The notes beneath the pieces were generated by a model, which saw only the letters and a list, made by a program, of their open reading frames with translations, was not told where the DNA came from and searched no databases. The position numbers and the translations under genes were made by a program. Of a stretch of DNA of 64,000 nt, positions 20,095 to 28,496 are shown piece after piece. The stretch is taken from NCBI RefSeq assembly GCF_024199985.1, contig NZ_JANARS010000001.1, forward strand, positions 186,001 to 250,000, written 5' to 3'. Position 1 is the first letter of the stretch; each line of letters starts with the position of its first letter. This DNA is from Nocardioides pinisoli. GTDB taxonomy: Bacteria; Actinomycetota; Actinomycetes; Propionibacteriales; Nocardioidaceae.

Positions 20095-21555
20095 TCAGGC
20101 CTGGCGGGCCTGCATCTTCACCCGGTTGGTGAGCTCGCTGACCTGGTTGAAGACCGCGCGGCGCTCGGCGAGCAGCTGGCGGATCTTGCGGTCGGCGTAC
20201 ATCACGGTGGTGTGGTCGCGTCCGCCGAACTCACGGCCGATCTGCGGCAGCGACATCGACGTCAGCTCGCGACACAGGTACATCCCGATCTGGCGGGCCA
20301 TCACCAGGTGGCGGCCGCGGGAGGGGCCGGTGAGGTCCTCGAGCGAAACGCCAAAGTAGGCGGCCGTCTGGGCGATGATCAGCGCGTGGGTGATCTCGGG
20401 CTCGCCGCCCTCGGGGATCAGGTCCTTGAGGACGATCTCGGCCAGGGTCATGTCGACCTCCTGGCGGTTGAGGTTGGCGAACGCCGTCACCCGGATCAGG
20501 GCGCCCTCGAGCTCGCGGATGTTGGTCTGGATCTTGGAGGCGATGAACTCCAGCACGTCCGGCGGCGCGGTGAGCCGGTCCATCGCAGCCTTCTTGCGCA
20601 GGATGGCGATGCGGGTCTCGAGGTCCGGCGGCTGGACGTCGGTGATGAGGCCCCACTCGAACCGGTTGCGCAGCCGGTCCTCCAGCGCCTCGAGCCGCTT
20701 GGGCGCGCGGTCGGAGGTCAGCACGATCTGCTTGTTGGCGTTGTGGAGGGTGTTGAACGTGTGGAAGAACTCCTCCTGGGTCTGCGTCTTGCCCTCGAGG
20801 AACTGGATGTCGTCGATCAGCAGCACGTCGACGTCGCGGTAGCGCCGCTTGAACCGGTCCTGCCGGTCGTCGCGGATCGCGTTGATGAACTCGTTGGTGA
20901 ACTCCTCGCTGGAGACGTAGCGCACCTTCGCGTTGCTGTAGAGGCTGCGGACGTAGTGGCCGATCGCGTGCAGCAGGTGGGTCTTGCCCAGGCCGGACTC
21001 GCCGTAGACCAGCAGCGGGTTGTAAGCCTTGCCCGGCGCCTCGGCCACCGCGACGGCGGCGGCGTGGGGGAAGCGGTTGGACGAGCCGATGACGAACGTC
21101 TCGAACGTGTACTTGGGGTTGAGGCGGGTCTCCAGGGCCGAGGGCCGGCGCTCGGCGCCGGCCGGCTCGTAGGTGTCGACCGCGGTCGGGGCCGGCGGCT
21201 CGAACCGCGCCTGGTGGTCATTTGTCGACAAAGCGACAGATCGATCTGTCGCTTCGTCGATCTGCGGCTGGGCCTCCGCCTCGAGCGCCGGGTTGACCGT
21301 CACCAGCATCCGGATCTCGCGACCGAAGCCCTCGGTGAGCGCGTCCTCGATGTGGTTGCGCAGCCGGCCCTCGAGCTGGTTGCGGGTGAAGTCGTTGGGG
21401 ACGGCGATGATCGCGGTGTTCTCGTGGAGCGTCATCGGCACGCTCGGCCGCAACCAGGCGCGCTGGTTGGGCTGGAGGTCCTCGACGATCTGCTGCCACG
21501 CCGTCCCGAGATCTACCTGCTGGTCGTCCACCCGGACCGCCTTCGCTTCCACCAT
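20095..21555 (-). CDS. dnaA: Chromosomal replication initiator DnaA
   Basis: DnaA binds DnaA boxes and opens oriC. The 486-residue product has domain I (about 1-85, [16 protein letters not shown]), a flexible domain II (about 86-140), the AAA+ domain with Walker [10 protein letters not shown] near 186 and Walker [12 protein letters not shown] near 245, and the C-terminal DNA-binding domain IV with the signature [14 protein letters not shown] near 445. Domain II contains the peptide [13 protein letters not shown], encoded by a long DNA palindrome that looks inserted. It starts at ATG 21555 with no good Shine-Dalgarno; a GTG follows immediately. Confidence 0.98.
   Translation of the reverse strand: MVEAKAVRVDDQQVDLGTAWQQIVEDLQPNQRAWLRPSVPMTLHENTAIIAVPNDFTRNQLEGRLRNHIEDALTEGFGREIRMLVTVNPALEAEAQPQIDEATDRSVALSTNDHQARFEPPAPTAVDTYEPAGAERRPSALETRLNPKYTFETFVIGSSNRFPHAAAVAVAEAPGKAYNPLLVYGESGLGKTHLLHAIGHYVRSLYSNAKVRYVSSEEFTNEFINAIRDDRQDRFKRRYRDVDVLLIDDIQFLEGKTQTQEEFFHTFNTLHNANKQIVLTSDRAPKRLEALEDRLRNRFEWGLITDVQPPDLETRIAILRKKAAMDRLTAPPDVLEFIASKIQTNIRELEGALIRVTAFANLNRQEVDMTLAEIVLKDLIPEGGEPEITHALIIAQTAAYFGVSLEDLTGPSRGRHLVMARQIGMYLCRELTSMSLPQIGREFGGRDHTTVMYADRKIRQLLAERRAVFNQVSELTNRVKMQARQA
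21225..21260. repeat. 36-bp near-perfect palindrome inside dnaA
   Basis: The core at 21231-21254 is a perfect 24-bp palindrome with half-site AAGCGACAGATC. It extends on both sides as TCGAC/GTCGA with one mismatched pair, giving 36 bp. It falls in frame in the variable domain II of dnaA. The string GTCGACAAAGC (21224-21234) recurs in a second palindromic element at 27627-27637, so this looks like a member of a small dispersed palindrome family. Confidence 0.75.
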
Positions 21556-22072
21556 GTCGTCATGCGCGTGTGCTGCTCTGGATCCGGCCTCGTGGCTCTC
21601 ACGTCACCGATGTGGCGGATGAGGCTTCCACAGAGTTGTCCACAAGCTGTGAACTGCCGGCACCGATCCCTGGGATCGGAGCCCCGGAGCCGTGACGACC
21701 GGCGATCCTCCCAGCGTTTCCGCAGGTCAGAGGCCGATTCCGAGAGCCTGTGACCCGGATCACACAGCGTGCTGGACCCTGGTCGGACCGAGGTCGGGAC
21801 AGACCGCGGAGGCGCCGAACGTAACAACGGAGCAAGGCGGCGAGCAAGACGTCATCCACAGGCCGGCGGTCGAGGGCGCCTCGCGGGTTTGACCCCCCGT
21901 TCGCCCGCCGCGTACCGTTGGCCGGTCGCTCCCTGTCGACGGGTGCCGCATGTCCACGATCCGCCACCTGGCGGCCGCGTGGATGGGCGGTGCCGGCCGA
22001 AGCACCTGATCTGTGGGCCAGCACCGACACCGTGTGGAGTGGACATCCCTCGAAACCTTCGGAGAAATAGCC
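21556..22072. promoter_or_regulatory. dnaA-rpmH divergent control region
   Basis: This 517-base spacer separates dnaA and rpmH, which are read in opposite directions. It contains a perfect DnaA box TTGTCCACA at 21636-21644 and a weaker one near 21852-21860 (TCATCCACA), which fits autoregulation of dnaA. A plausible rpmH promoter is TTGACC at 21889-21894 and TACCGT at 21913-21918, spaced by 18 bases. GTTTCCGCAGGTCAGAG (21716-21732) is an exact copy of a sequence next to tRNA-Ala. No gene is seen. Confidence 0.6.
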
Positions 22073-22210
22073 GTGAGCAAGCGTACGTACCAGCCGAACA
22101 ACCGTCGCCGTCACAAGGTGCACGGCTTCCGCCTGCGCATGCGGACCCGCGCCGGTCGCGCCATCCTGTCGAGCCGTCGCCGCAAGGGCCGCAAGAGCCT
22201 GGCCGTCTGA
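22073..22210 (+). CDS. rpmH: 50S ribosomal protein L34
   Basis: The 45-residue, strongly basic product starts at a GTG with GGAG nine bases upstream. It has the invariant L34 sequence features: [12 protein letters not shown] at the start, [13 protein letters not shown] in the middle and [11 protein letters not shown] at the end. It heads the rpmH-rnpA-yidD-yidC-jag-rsmG-parA-parB cluster that runs away from oriC. Confidence 0.98.
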   Translation: MSKRTYQPNNRRRHKVHGFRLRMRTRAGRAILSSRRRKGRKSLAV

Positions 22211-22234
22211 CGGCCAGAGCCCACGGCACCCGCC

Positions 22235-22588
22235 GTGCTCTCCGCTGTCCACCGCCTCACCACCACTGACGGCTTCCGCCGCACGGTGCGCCAGGGGCGA
22301 CGAGCCGGGTCCTCGACCCTCGTGGTCCACCTCTGGGTGGACGCAGGAGCAGCCCCGGCGCCGGCACAGGTCGGGTTCACGGTAGGAAAAGCCGTCGGCA
22401 ACGCCGTCACGCGAAACCGTGTGAAGAGACGACTCAGGCACCTGACCCGGGAGCACCTCGCAGCACTCGAGGAGCTCCCGGGTCGTGCTGCGCTCGTGGT
22501 CCGTGCGCTCCCGGCCGCGGCCGAGGCGTCGTACGACTCCCTCGGTGCCGACCTCGCCCGTACCCTCAGCAGGGTGAGCCCGTCATGA
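22235..22588 (+). CDS. rnpA: Ribonuclease P protein component
   Basis: RnpA is the protein cofactor of RNase P, which trims the 5' ends of tRNAs. The 117-residue product starts at a GTG. It has the family core: the N-terminal strand [18 protein letters not shown], the central [21 protein letters not shown] motif at about 48-68 that contacts RNA, and a C-terminal helix. It is 24 bases from rpmH, and its stop overlaps the yidD start by four bases. Confidence 0.96.
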   Translation: MLSAVHRLTTTDGFRRTVRQGRRAGSSTLVVHLWVDAGAAPAPAQVGFTVGKAVGNAVTRNRVKRRLRHLTREHLAALEELPGRAALVVRALPAAAEASYDSLGADLARTLSRVSPS

Positions 22589-22851
22589 AGCAACTCCTCA
22601 TCGGTCTCATCCGCGCGTGGCGGTTCGCGATCAGCCCGCTCTACGGCCAGGTCTGCCGCTACCACCCGAGCTGCTCGGCGTACGCCCTCGAGGCCGTCAC
22701 CGAGCACGGCGCGGTCCGTGGCACCTGGCTCGCCACCCGTCGCCTCACCCGCTGCCACCCGTGGGCCGCCGGCGGCTACGACCCCGTTCCCACCCGCGCC
22801 GGTTCGGCCGACCAATCTCCGTCCACGTCCACTGCAACTCGAGGAGCATGA
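22585..22851 (+). CDS. yidD: Membrane protein insertion efficiency factor YidD
   Basis: The 88-residue product has the YidD core: an amphipathic start ([17 protein letters not shown]), the cysteine-bearing [15 protein letters not shown] segment, and a second Cys in [15 protein letters not shown]. It aids membrane protein insertion at the inner face of the membrane. The start overlaps the rnpA stop (ATGA). A disordered tail of about 18 residues follows the domain. It abuts yidC without a gap. Confidence 0.95.
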   Translation: MKQLLIGLIRAWRFAISPLYGQVCRYHPSCSAYALEAVTEHGAVRGTWLATRRLTRCHPWAAGGYDPVPTRAGSADQSPSTSTATRGA

Positions 22852-23823
22852 GTGCTCGACTTCTTCAGCACCATCGGCGGCGCGATCATGGCGCCGCTCT
22901 ACTACGTCATCTCGGCGGTGCTGGTCGGCTTCCACAAGCTGTTCGGCTCCCTCTTCGGTGAGGCCTCGGGGGTCGCGTGGGTGCTGTCGATCATCGGGCT
23001 GACGCTCGTGATCCGGATGGCGCTGATCCCGCTCTTCGTCAAGCAGATCAAGTCCAGCCGCAACATGCAGCTCATCCAGCCCAAGGTGCGCGAGCTGCAG
23101 AAGAAGTACGGCCACGACCGTGAGCGTCTCGCCCAGGAGACGATGAAGCTCTACAAGGACTCGGGCACCAACCCGTTCGCGTCCTGCCTGCCGATCCTGC
23201 TGCAGATGCCGATCTTCCTCGCGCTGTTCCGGCTGATCGACCAGGCCGCGAAGGATCCCTCGCACGAGCGCGGTCTGATGACCGAGGAGCTCAACACGCA
23301 GTTCGGCGACGCGGTGTTCCTCGGCGCCAAGATCTCCGACACGTTCCTCAACACCGACGACATCGGCGTGCGAGTGCTCGCCGCTGTGCTCGTGCTCGCC
23401 ATGACAGCGACGACGTTCCTCACCCAGCGCCAGCTGATGAGCAAGAACATGCCGGCCGACGCGCTCTCCGGTCCCTACGCGCAGCAGCAGAAGATGCTGC
23501 TCTACGTCCTCCCCGTCGTCTTCGCCGTCGGCGGCATCGCGTTCCCGGTCGGCGTCCTCTTCTACTGGACCACCTCCAACCTGTGGACCATGGGCCAGCA
23601 GTTCTACGTCATCCGCAACAACCCCGCTCCCGGCACCCCCGCGGCCGACGCCAAGGAGGAGCGCGACCGCGCGAAGGCTGCCCGCAAGGGCCTGAAGACG
23701 CCGGCCCAGCTCGAGGAGGAGCGGCTCGCCGCCGAGGCCGAGGAGCGCCGCGCCGAGAAGTCACAGACCCGGCAGCAGCCCCAGCGCCAGACCAAGGCCC
23801 AGCGCAACAAGAAGAAGCGCTGA
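22852..23823 (+). CDS. yidC: Membrane protein insertase YidC
   Basis: YidC inserts and folds membrane proteins, alone or with Sec. The 323-residue product starts at a GTG right after the yidD stop. It has the expected membrane segments: near 10-30, a conserved one at 40-62 (VLSIIGLTLVIRMALIPLFV, with the functional Arg in the groove), then about 100-122 (LPILLQMPIFLALFRLI), 158-178, and 205-235 (LLYVLPVVFAVGGIAFPVGV). A cytoplasmic basic tail from about 240, rich in Lys, Arg, Glu and Gln, ends with RNKKKR and can contact ribosomes. Confidence 0.96.
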   Translation: MLDFFSTIGGAIMAPLYYVISAVLVGFHKLFGSLFGEASGVAWVLSIIGLTLVIRMALIPLFVKQIKSSRNMQLIQPKVRELQKKYGHDRERLAQETMKLYKDSGTNPFASCLPILLQMPIFLALFRLIDQAAKDPSHERGLMTEELNTQFGDAVFLGAKISDTFLNTDDIGVRVLAAVLVLAMTATTFLTQRQLMSKNMPADALSGPYAQQQKMLLYVLPVVFAVGGIAFPVGVLFYWTTSNLWTMGQQFYVIRNNPAPGTPAADAKEERDRAKAARKGLKTPAQLEEERLAAEAEERRAEKSQTRQQPQRQTKAQRNKKKR

Positions 23824-23890
23824 CCCAGACATCCCCCGACGGCGCTCGCGAGGGCTGTCGTCGTACCTGATCGAGAAGCAGGAGACACAC

Positions 23891-24445
23891 GTGAGTGAGC
23901 AGTTGACGGACGACGAGACGACCGGCGCGAGCACCGAGGCCGACACCGAGTCCGGGACGACCGAGGGCGGTGCGGCTCGGCCGTCGAAGGTCCAGCGTCT
24001 CGAGCACGAGGGCGACATCGCCGCGGACTACCTCGAGGAGCTCCTCGACATCGCCGACCTCGACGGTGACCTCGACATGGACGTCGAGGGCGACCGCGCG
24101 AGCGTCCAGATCGGCGGCGCCGACCTGAGCCTGCTCGTGGGCCGCAACGGCGAGGTGCTGGAGGCGCTCCAGGAGCTCACGCGGCTCGCCGTCTACCGTG
24201 AGACCGGCGAGCGGTCGCGCCTCATGCTCGACATCGACGGCCACCGCGCCCAGCAGCGCGAGCGGCTCGCGGCCCTGGCCGAGACCTCGATCGCCGAGGT
24301 GCGCGAGTCCGGGGAGCCGGTGTCGCTTGAGCCGATGAGCGCCTTCGAGCGCAAGGTGGTGCACGACGCGGTCGCCGCTGCCGGCCTGACCTCGGAGTCC
24401 GAGGGCGCCGAGCCCAAGCGGCACGTGGTGATCCTCCCCGCGTGA
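23891..24445 (+). CDS. jag: KhpB/Jag RNA-binding protein
   Basis: Jag (KhpB) binds RNA and is linked to cell elongation and division control. The 184-residue product starts at a GTG behind AGGAGA. A disordered acidic first 35 residues precede a KH domain at about 40-110 with the LLVGRNGEVLEAL loop, then an R3H domain near 145-184 with the Arg-x3-His signature (FERKVVHDAV). It lies 67 bases after yidC. Its stop overlaps the apparent start of rsmG. Confidence 0.93.
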   Translation: MSEQLTDDETTGASTEADTESGTTEGGAARPSKVQRLEHEGDIAADYLEELLDIADLDGDLDMDVEGDRASVQIGGADLSLLVGRNGEVLEALQELTRLAVYRETGERSRLMLDIDGHRAQQRERLAALAETSIAEVRESGEPVSLEPMSAFERKVVHDAVAAAGLTSESEGAEPKRHVVILPA

Positions 24446-25179
24446 ACGACGACGTTTCACGTGAAACACCCTCCGCGCCTCCCGAGGCGCGGAGGGTGTT
24501 CGCGTCCGACCGCCTGGAGCTGGCCGAGCGCTACACCGAGCTGCTGGCCACCGAAGGGGTCGTCCGCGGCCTGATCGGCCCGCGCGAGGCGCCCCGCCTG
24601 TGGGAGCGCCACGTGCTCAACTCGGCCGTGCTGGCCGAGGCGATCCCCGACGGGGTCTCCGTCTGTGACATCGGCACCGGGGCGGGACTCCCCGGGCTCG
24701 TGCTGGCGATCGCCCGTCCCGACCTCAGCGTGACCCTGGTCGAGCCGCTGCTGCGGCGTACGACCTTCCTCGACGAGGTCGTGGCCGAGCTCGGACTCGC
24801 CCACGTGACCGTGGTCCGGGGCCGGGCCGAGGACCTCCACGGGAAGGCGACCTTCGACGTCGTCACGTCCCGCGCGGTCGCCCCGCTCGAACGCCTGCTG
24901 GGCTGGTCGATGCCGCTGGTGGCTCCCACCGGGGCGACGATCGCGATGAAGGGTCAGTCGATCCACGAGGAGATCACGCAGGCGCGCAGGTTCCTGTCGA
25001 CGTGGAGGTGCGGGGAGCCAGAGGTCTTGGTGGTGGGCGCCGACGTCGTCGATCCACCGACCACGCTGGTGCGGGTGCCATGGGCCGACCCGAAGCGGAT
25101 AGGTTGGCCCCTTGCCCGTGATGCCAAGCGGCGCTCCGGGCGCCGAGACCGTTCGTCGGTCAAGCGAGAGGTGAGCTGA
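24442..25179 (+). CDS. rsmG: 16S rRNA (guanine-527-N7)-methyltransferase RsmG
   Basis: RsmG (GidB) methylates G527 of 16S rRNA with S-adenosylmethionine. The 245-residue frame has the family core: LAERYTELLATEGVVRGLIG near 32, the AdoMet loop VCDIGTGAGLPGLVLAIARP near 74-93, LVEPLLRRTTFLDEV near 101, and VTSRAVAPLERLLGW near 138. The open frame begins at a GTG overlapping the jag stop, but its first 18 codons consist of a parS site and a strong hairpin. The true start may be the GTG at 24496. The protein then continues into a basic tail. Confidence 0.94.
   Translation: MNDDVSRETPSAPPEARRVFASDRLELAERYTELLATEGVVRGLIGPREAPRLWERHVLNSAVLAEAIPDGVSVCDIGTGAGLPGLVLAIARPDLSVTLVEPLLRRTTFLDEVVAELGLAHVTVVRGRAEDLHGKATFDVVTSRAVAPLERLLGWSMPLVAPTGATIAMKGQSIHEEITQARRFLSTWRCGEPEVLVVGADVVDPPTTLVRVPWADPKRIGWPLARDAKRRSGRRDRSSVKREVS
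24454..24467. promoter_or_regulatory. parS site 1 (in the start of rsmG)
   Basis: GTTTCACGTGAAAC is the perfect 14-bp core of the ParB binding site parS. It lies about 1.9 kb before parB, in the first codons of the rsmG frame, where it encodes VSRET. Confidence 0.93.
24465..24500. terminator. Hairpin overlapping parS, likely terminator after jag
   Basis: The arms 24465-24481 and 24484-24500 are perfectly complementary over 17 bp (half-site begins AACACCCTCCGCGCC) with a two-base gap. It lies 20 bases after the jag stop and could end the rpmH-jag transcript. There is no clear T-run, as is usual in this group. Confidence 0.6.
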
Positions 25180-25180
25180 G

Positions 25181-26323
25181 TTGAGCCAGGGCCCCGACGA
25201 GAGCACGGGATGGCGCAGGGCGGGCGACGCCCCCTATCCGTTTTCCACCGGTTCGGACACCCCGCCTGAGCGCGAATATCCACAGAAGGGGGGTGTTCGT
25301 CCACAGGCTGCGCACGAGTCCGACGTTTCACGTGAAACCCCTGCTCGGGATGTTTCACGTGAAACACCACGCCCCTCGTGGCAGATCCGGACGGCCGGCG
25401 ATCTGGCTGGACAGGACACCGACTTCGCTGACAACGCCACTCCCCTGGCACAGGCCGCCCAGCACTCCGTCCTCGCGCGCACGGGCGGACTGAGGCGGCA
25501 GGGCGTTCCGCGCCCGGACGCCACCCGCGTGCTGGTCGTCGCCAACCAGAAGGGCGGGGTCGGCAAGACCACGTCGACGGTGAACGTCGCGGCCGGCCTG
25601 GCCCAGCTCGGCCAGAAGGTGCTGGTCATCGACCTCGACCCGCAGGGCAACGCCTCGACCGCCCTCGGCATCGAGCACCACCGTGGCACCCCCTCGACGT
25701 ACGACATGCTCGTCGAGGGTGCTGCCCTGGCCGACGTGATGACCGAGTCCAGCGACCTGCCCGGTCTGTGGGTCGTGCCCGCGACCATCGACCTGGCCGG
25801 CGCCGAGATCGAGCTCGTCAGCGTGGTCGCGCGCGAGCAGCGCCTCGACCGCGCCATCACCGCTCACCCCTTGGTGGGCAGCTCCGGCGACGTCGGTGAG
25901 GACCGCTTCGACTACGTGCTGGTCGACTGCCCGCCGTCGCTCGGGCTCCTCACCCTCAACGCGCTCGTGGCCGGCCGCGAGATGTTCATCCCGATCCAGG
26001 CGGAGTACTACGCCCTCGAAGGCCTCGGGATGCTGCTGGAGACCGTGGAGATGGTGCGTCAGCACCTCAACCCGCGGCTCACCATCTCCACGATCCTCCT
26101 GACGATGTACGACGCCCGCACCCGGCTCGCAGCCGGTGTCGCCGAGGAGGTGCGCGGCCACTTCGGCGACCAGGTGCTCAAGACCGCGGTGCCGCGCTCG
26201 GTGCGGGTCTCGGAGGCGCCGTCCTACGGACAGACCGTCATGACCTACGATCCGGCGTCGGCGGGCGCACTCTCCTACCTGGAGGCCGCCCGCGAGATCG
26301 CCAGCAAGGGAGCACCGGCATGA
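25181..26323 (+). CDS. parA: Chromosome partitioning ATPase ParA
   Basis: ParA moves ParB-bound origins during segregation. The 380-residue product starts at a TTG behind AGAGGTGA, one base after the rsmG stop. Residues 1-105 are a long disordered extension in which two parS sites encode the repeated peptide DVSRET. The ATPase follows, with the deviant Walker A KGGVGKTTSTVN near 126, switch I DLDPQGNASTALG near 152, and DYVLVDCPPSLGLLTLNALV near 250. The extension is much longer than in most ParA proteins and its start could lie further in, but the TTG has the best context. parB follows after 13 bases. Confidence 0.93.
   Translation: MSQGPDESTGWRRAGDAPYPFSTGSDTPPEREYPQKGGVRPQAAHESDVSRETPARDVSRETPRPSWQIRTAGDLAGQDTDFADNATPLAQAAQHSVLARTGGLRRQGVPRPDATRVLVVANQKGGVGKTTSTVNVAAGLAQLGQKVLVIDLDPQGNASTALGIEHHRGTPSTYDMLVEGAALADVMTESSDLPGLWVVPATIDLAGAEIELVSVVAREQRLDRAITAHPLVGSSGDVGEDRFDYVLVDCPPSLGLLTLNALVAGREMFIPIQAEYYALEGLGMLLETVEMVRQHLNPRLTISTILLTMYDARTRLAAGVAEEVRGHFGDQVLKTAVPRSVRVSEAPSYGQTVMTYDPASAGALSYLEAAREIASKGAPA
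25325..25338. promoter_or_regulatory. parS site 2 (inside parA)
   Basis: GTTTCACGTGAAAC, a perfect parS core, lies in the 5' part of the parA frame and encodes VSRET. Confidence 0.93.
25352..25365. promoter_or_regulatory. parS site 3 (inside parA)
   Basis: A perfect parS core, and with its flanking bases a full 16-bp TGTTTCACGTGAAACA (25351-25366). It starts 27 bases after site 2, which keeps the parA frame, and again encodes VSRET. Confidence 0.95.
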
Positions 26324-26336
26324 GTGAGGACCAGGG

Positions 26337-27338
26337 ATGAGCAGCAACGCACCGCGCCGGGGCCTGGGTCGTGGACTGGGGTCGCTGATTCCCACCGCGC
26401 CGAGCCAGCCTCCCGCGGCGCCGACGGCCGTCACGACGGACGCAGCGACGGCCCCCGTGGACCACAACGGCCGTCCGCAGGCCGCTGACGGTGTCGACGG
26501 CGCGCAGGTGGAGCCCGGCCAGGTCGCCGGCGCCTACTTCGCGGAGCTGCCCATCGCGCAGGTCCGTCCCAACGCCCGCCAGCCGCGCCAGGTCTTCGAG
26601 GAGGAGGCGCTGGCCGAGCTGGTGCACTCGATCCGCGAGGTCGGCCTCCTGCAGCCCGTCGTCGTACGACGCACGGGCGAGGACGCCTACGAGCTGATCA
26701 TGGGCGAGCGTCGCTGGCGCGCCTCCCAGCAGGCGGGCCGCGACACGATCCCGGCCATCGTGCGCGAGACCGACGACGACGCCATGCTGCGCGATGCGTT
26801 GCTGGAGAACCTCCACCGCTCCCAGCTCAACCCGCTCGAGGAGGCGGCTGCCTACGGTCAGCTCCTCGAGGACTTCGGCTGCACGCACGACGAGCTCGCC
26901 CAGCGCATCGGTCGCTCGCGCCCCCAGATCTCCAACACGCTGCGGCTGCTGAAGCTCTCCCCCGCGGTCCAGCGCCGCGTCGCAGCCGGCGTCCTGTCGG
27001 CCGGCCACGCGCGTGCCCTCCTGTCGGTCGACGACGCCGGGCTCCAGGACAAGCTCGCCGCCCGCGTCACGGCGGAGGGCATCTCGGTGCGCGGTCTCGA
27101 GGAGATCGTGTCGGTCGGCGCCGCGGACGAGTCGGCGCCCCGCGTGGTCCGGCGCAAGCCCGTCGCCCCCGGTCTCGACGACCTGGCCGAGCGGCTCTCC
27201 GACCGGCTGGAGACGCGCGTGAAGGTCGACCTCGGCAAGGCCAAGGGCAAGATCACCGTGGAGTTCGCCAGCCTCGACGACCTGCGCCGCATCGTCGACA
27301 TCATGGACCCCCGCAACCGCGACGACCGCCCGATCTGA
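26337..27338 (+). CDS. parB: Chromosome partitioning protein ParB
   Basis: ParB is the CTP-dependent clamp that loads at parS. The 333-residue product starts with the ParB-typical [13 protein letters not shown] and a disordered linker. The N-terminal domain begins near residue 75 ([20 protein letters not shown]) with the CTP-binding [12 protein letters not shown] motif near 123. A helix-turn-helix near 185-205 ([20 protein letters not shown]) contacts parS, and a C-terminal dimer domain follows ([15 protein letters not shown]). It closes the rpmH-parB cluster. Confidence 0.97.
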   Translation: MSSNAPRRGLGRGLGSLIPTAPSQPPAAPTAVTTDAATAPVDHNGRPQAADGVDGAQVEPGQVAGAYFAELPIAQVRPNARQPRQVFEEEALAELVHSIREVGLLQPVVVRRTGEDAYELIMGERRWRASQQAGRDTIPAIVRETDDDAMLRDALLENLHRSQLNPLEEAAAYGQLLEDFGCTHDELAQRIGRSRPQISNTLRLLKLSPAVQRRVAAGVLSAGHARALLSVDDAGLQDKLAARVTAEGISVRGLEEIVSVGAADESAPRVVRRKPVAPGLDDLAERLSDRLETRVKVDLGKAKGKITVEFASLDDLRRIVDIMDPRNRDDRPI

Positions 27339-27385
27339 GAAGCGCAGCGAGCTGCGAGGAACGAGCAGCACGCGTCGCGCGGCCA

Positions 27386-27440
27386 GGTTGAGCAAGCGAC
27401 ACGGCTGAGCGGAGCGAAGTCGTACGAGCGCGTCGAAACC
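27386..27440. repeat. Dispersed intergenic repeat, copy 1
   Basis: The 55-base segment runs from GGTTGAGCAAGC to GCGTCGAAACC, with an internal ACGGCTGAGCGGAGCGAAGT. Its ends are roughly inverted copies of each other. It matches in layout a second copy at 58245-58301. I recall elements of this layout as common between genes in Nocardioides and relatives; this is recollection, not a search. Confidence 0.6.
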
Positions 27441-27626
27441 GCGCGTGGGAGGCCGACCTCGTCGGAGGACGGCCGGCTGGTCGAGGGCCGGGCCGGCCAG
27501 CGCATCGACGCCCGCCCCCATGTCGTACTCGTAGGGGTAGTCCGACACATGTAGGGGGTTGCAACCCCCACCAAGTGGCGGACTCCCCGCTCAGGCGGGG
27601 ACTTCACCGCAGCAACGCGCCGATAA
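27441..27626. other. parB-plsC intergenic segment with hairpins
   Basis: No gene is seen. GGGGGTTGCAACCCCC (near 27552) and CCCCGCTCAGGCGGGG (near 27586) are short perfect hairpins that could act as terminators between the convergent parB and plsC. Confidence 0.45.
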
Positions 27627-27685
27627 GTCGACAAAGCAACACGTCGACCTATCAATAGGTCGACGTGTCGACCTATCGCTTTGTC
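27627..27685. repeat. Palindromic element related to the dnaA palindrome
   Basis: The inner arms ACACGTCGACCTAT (27639-27652) and its exact complement (27655-27668) are 14 bp long with a two-base spacer. Outer arms GACAAAGC (27630-27637) and GCTTTGTC (27678-27685) flank them. GTCGACAAAGC is shared with the dnaA palindrome. The element overlaps the last codons and the stop of plsC. Confidence 0.7.
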
Positions 27686-28449
27686 TTCTTCGCCCGCTTC
27701 TCGGCGCGCTTGCGGGCGCGCTCACGCTTGTCCTCGGCGTCGAGGCGGGCGGCCTCCTCGAGCGTGGGGGCGGAGCCGCCCATCGAGGCCGGGACCCACC
27801 AGGACCCCGGCGGCTGCTCGTCGGCGGGGTAGGCGGCCACCGTGTCGCGGAGCATCTGCGACATCTGGGCGTGGAGGCGGGCGGTGTCGCCGACGGGGTC
27901 GTCGCCGGTGGGGTACATGGGTTCCCCGACGGTGATGGCGATGGTCTTGCCGCGGGAGAAGTCGCGGGGGTGGTCCTTGGTCATCATCCGCTGGGTGCCC
28001 CACATGATGACGGGGACGAGCGGTACGCCGGCCTCCGCCGCGATGCGCACGGCGCCGGTCTTGAACTCCTTGAGCTCCATCGCCCGGGAGATGGTGGCCT
28101 CGGGGAAGATCCCGACGGCCTCGCCCTGGCGGAGGTAGTCGATGGCGGTGTGGAAGCTGCCGAGGCCCTCCCCGCGGTCGACCTCGATGTGGTGCAGCGA
28201 CCGCATCAGCGGGCCGACCCAGCGGTGGTCGAACAGCTCGCGCTTGGCCATGAACCGGACGAGCCGGCCGGACGGGTTGGCGGCGAGCCCCCCGTAGACG
28301 AAGTCGACGTAGCCGACGTGGTTGTAGGCCAGCAGCACGCCCCCCTCGCGCGGCACGTGCTCGGTGCCGGACAACCGGATGCGCTGGCCGAGGGCCTTGA
28401 AGGCCGCCTTGGCGGTCACGATGATCGGGGGATAGGTCACATCGCGCAT
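27673..28449 (-). CDS. 1-acyl-glycerol-3-phosphate acyltransferase (PlsC family)
   Basis: It should transfer an acyl chain to lysophosphatidate or a related lipid at the membrane. The 258-residue product has the PlsC motifs: NHVGYVD near residue 41 (the His-x4-Asp catalytic pair), the Arg-bearing RELFDHRWVGPLM block, FPEATIS near 115 (a variant of FPEGTRS with Ala for Gly) and VPLVPVIMWGT near 140. A Lys/Arg-rich tail ends KRAKKTKR. The ATG is set by a -10 box seven bases upstream. The final codons overlap the palindromic element. Confidence 0.85.
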   Translation of the reverse strand: MRDVTYPPIIVTAKAAFKALGQRIRLSGTEHVPREGGVLLAYNHVGYVDFVYGGLAANPSGRLVRFMAKRELFDHRWVGPLMRSLHHIEVDRGEGLGSFHTAIDYLRQGEAVGIFPEATISRAMELKEFKTGAVRIAAEAGVPLVPVIMWGTQRMMTKDHPRDFSRGKTIAITVGEPMYPTGDDPVGDTARLHAQMSQMLRDTVAAYPADEQPPGSWWVPASMGGSAPTLEEAARLDAEDKRERARKRAEKRAKKTKR

Positions 28450-28456
28450 GGCGAGG

Positions 28457-28462
28457 AGCCTA
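28457..28462 (-). promoter_or_regulatory. -10 box of leaderless plsC-like gene
   Basis: TAGGCT on the minus strand, seven bases before the ATG, the same hexamer and spacing as at gnd. Confidence 0.5.
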
Positions 28463-28496
28463 GGGTCAGCGGACCTGTGGCCGCGACCCTTCGTGA

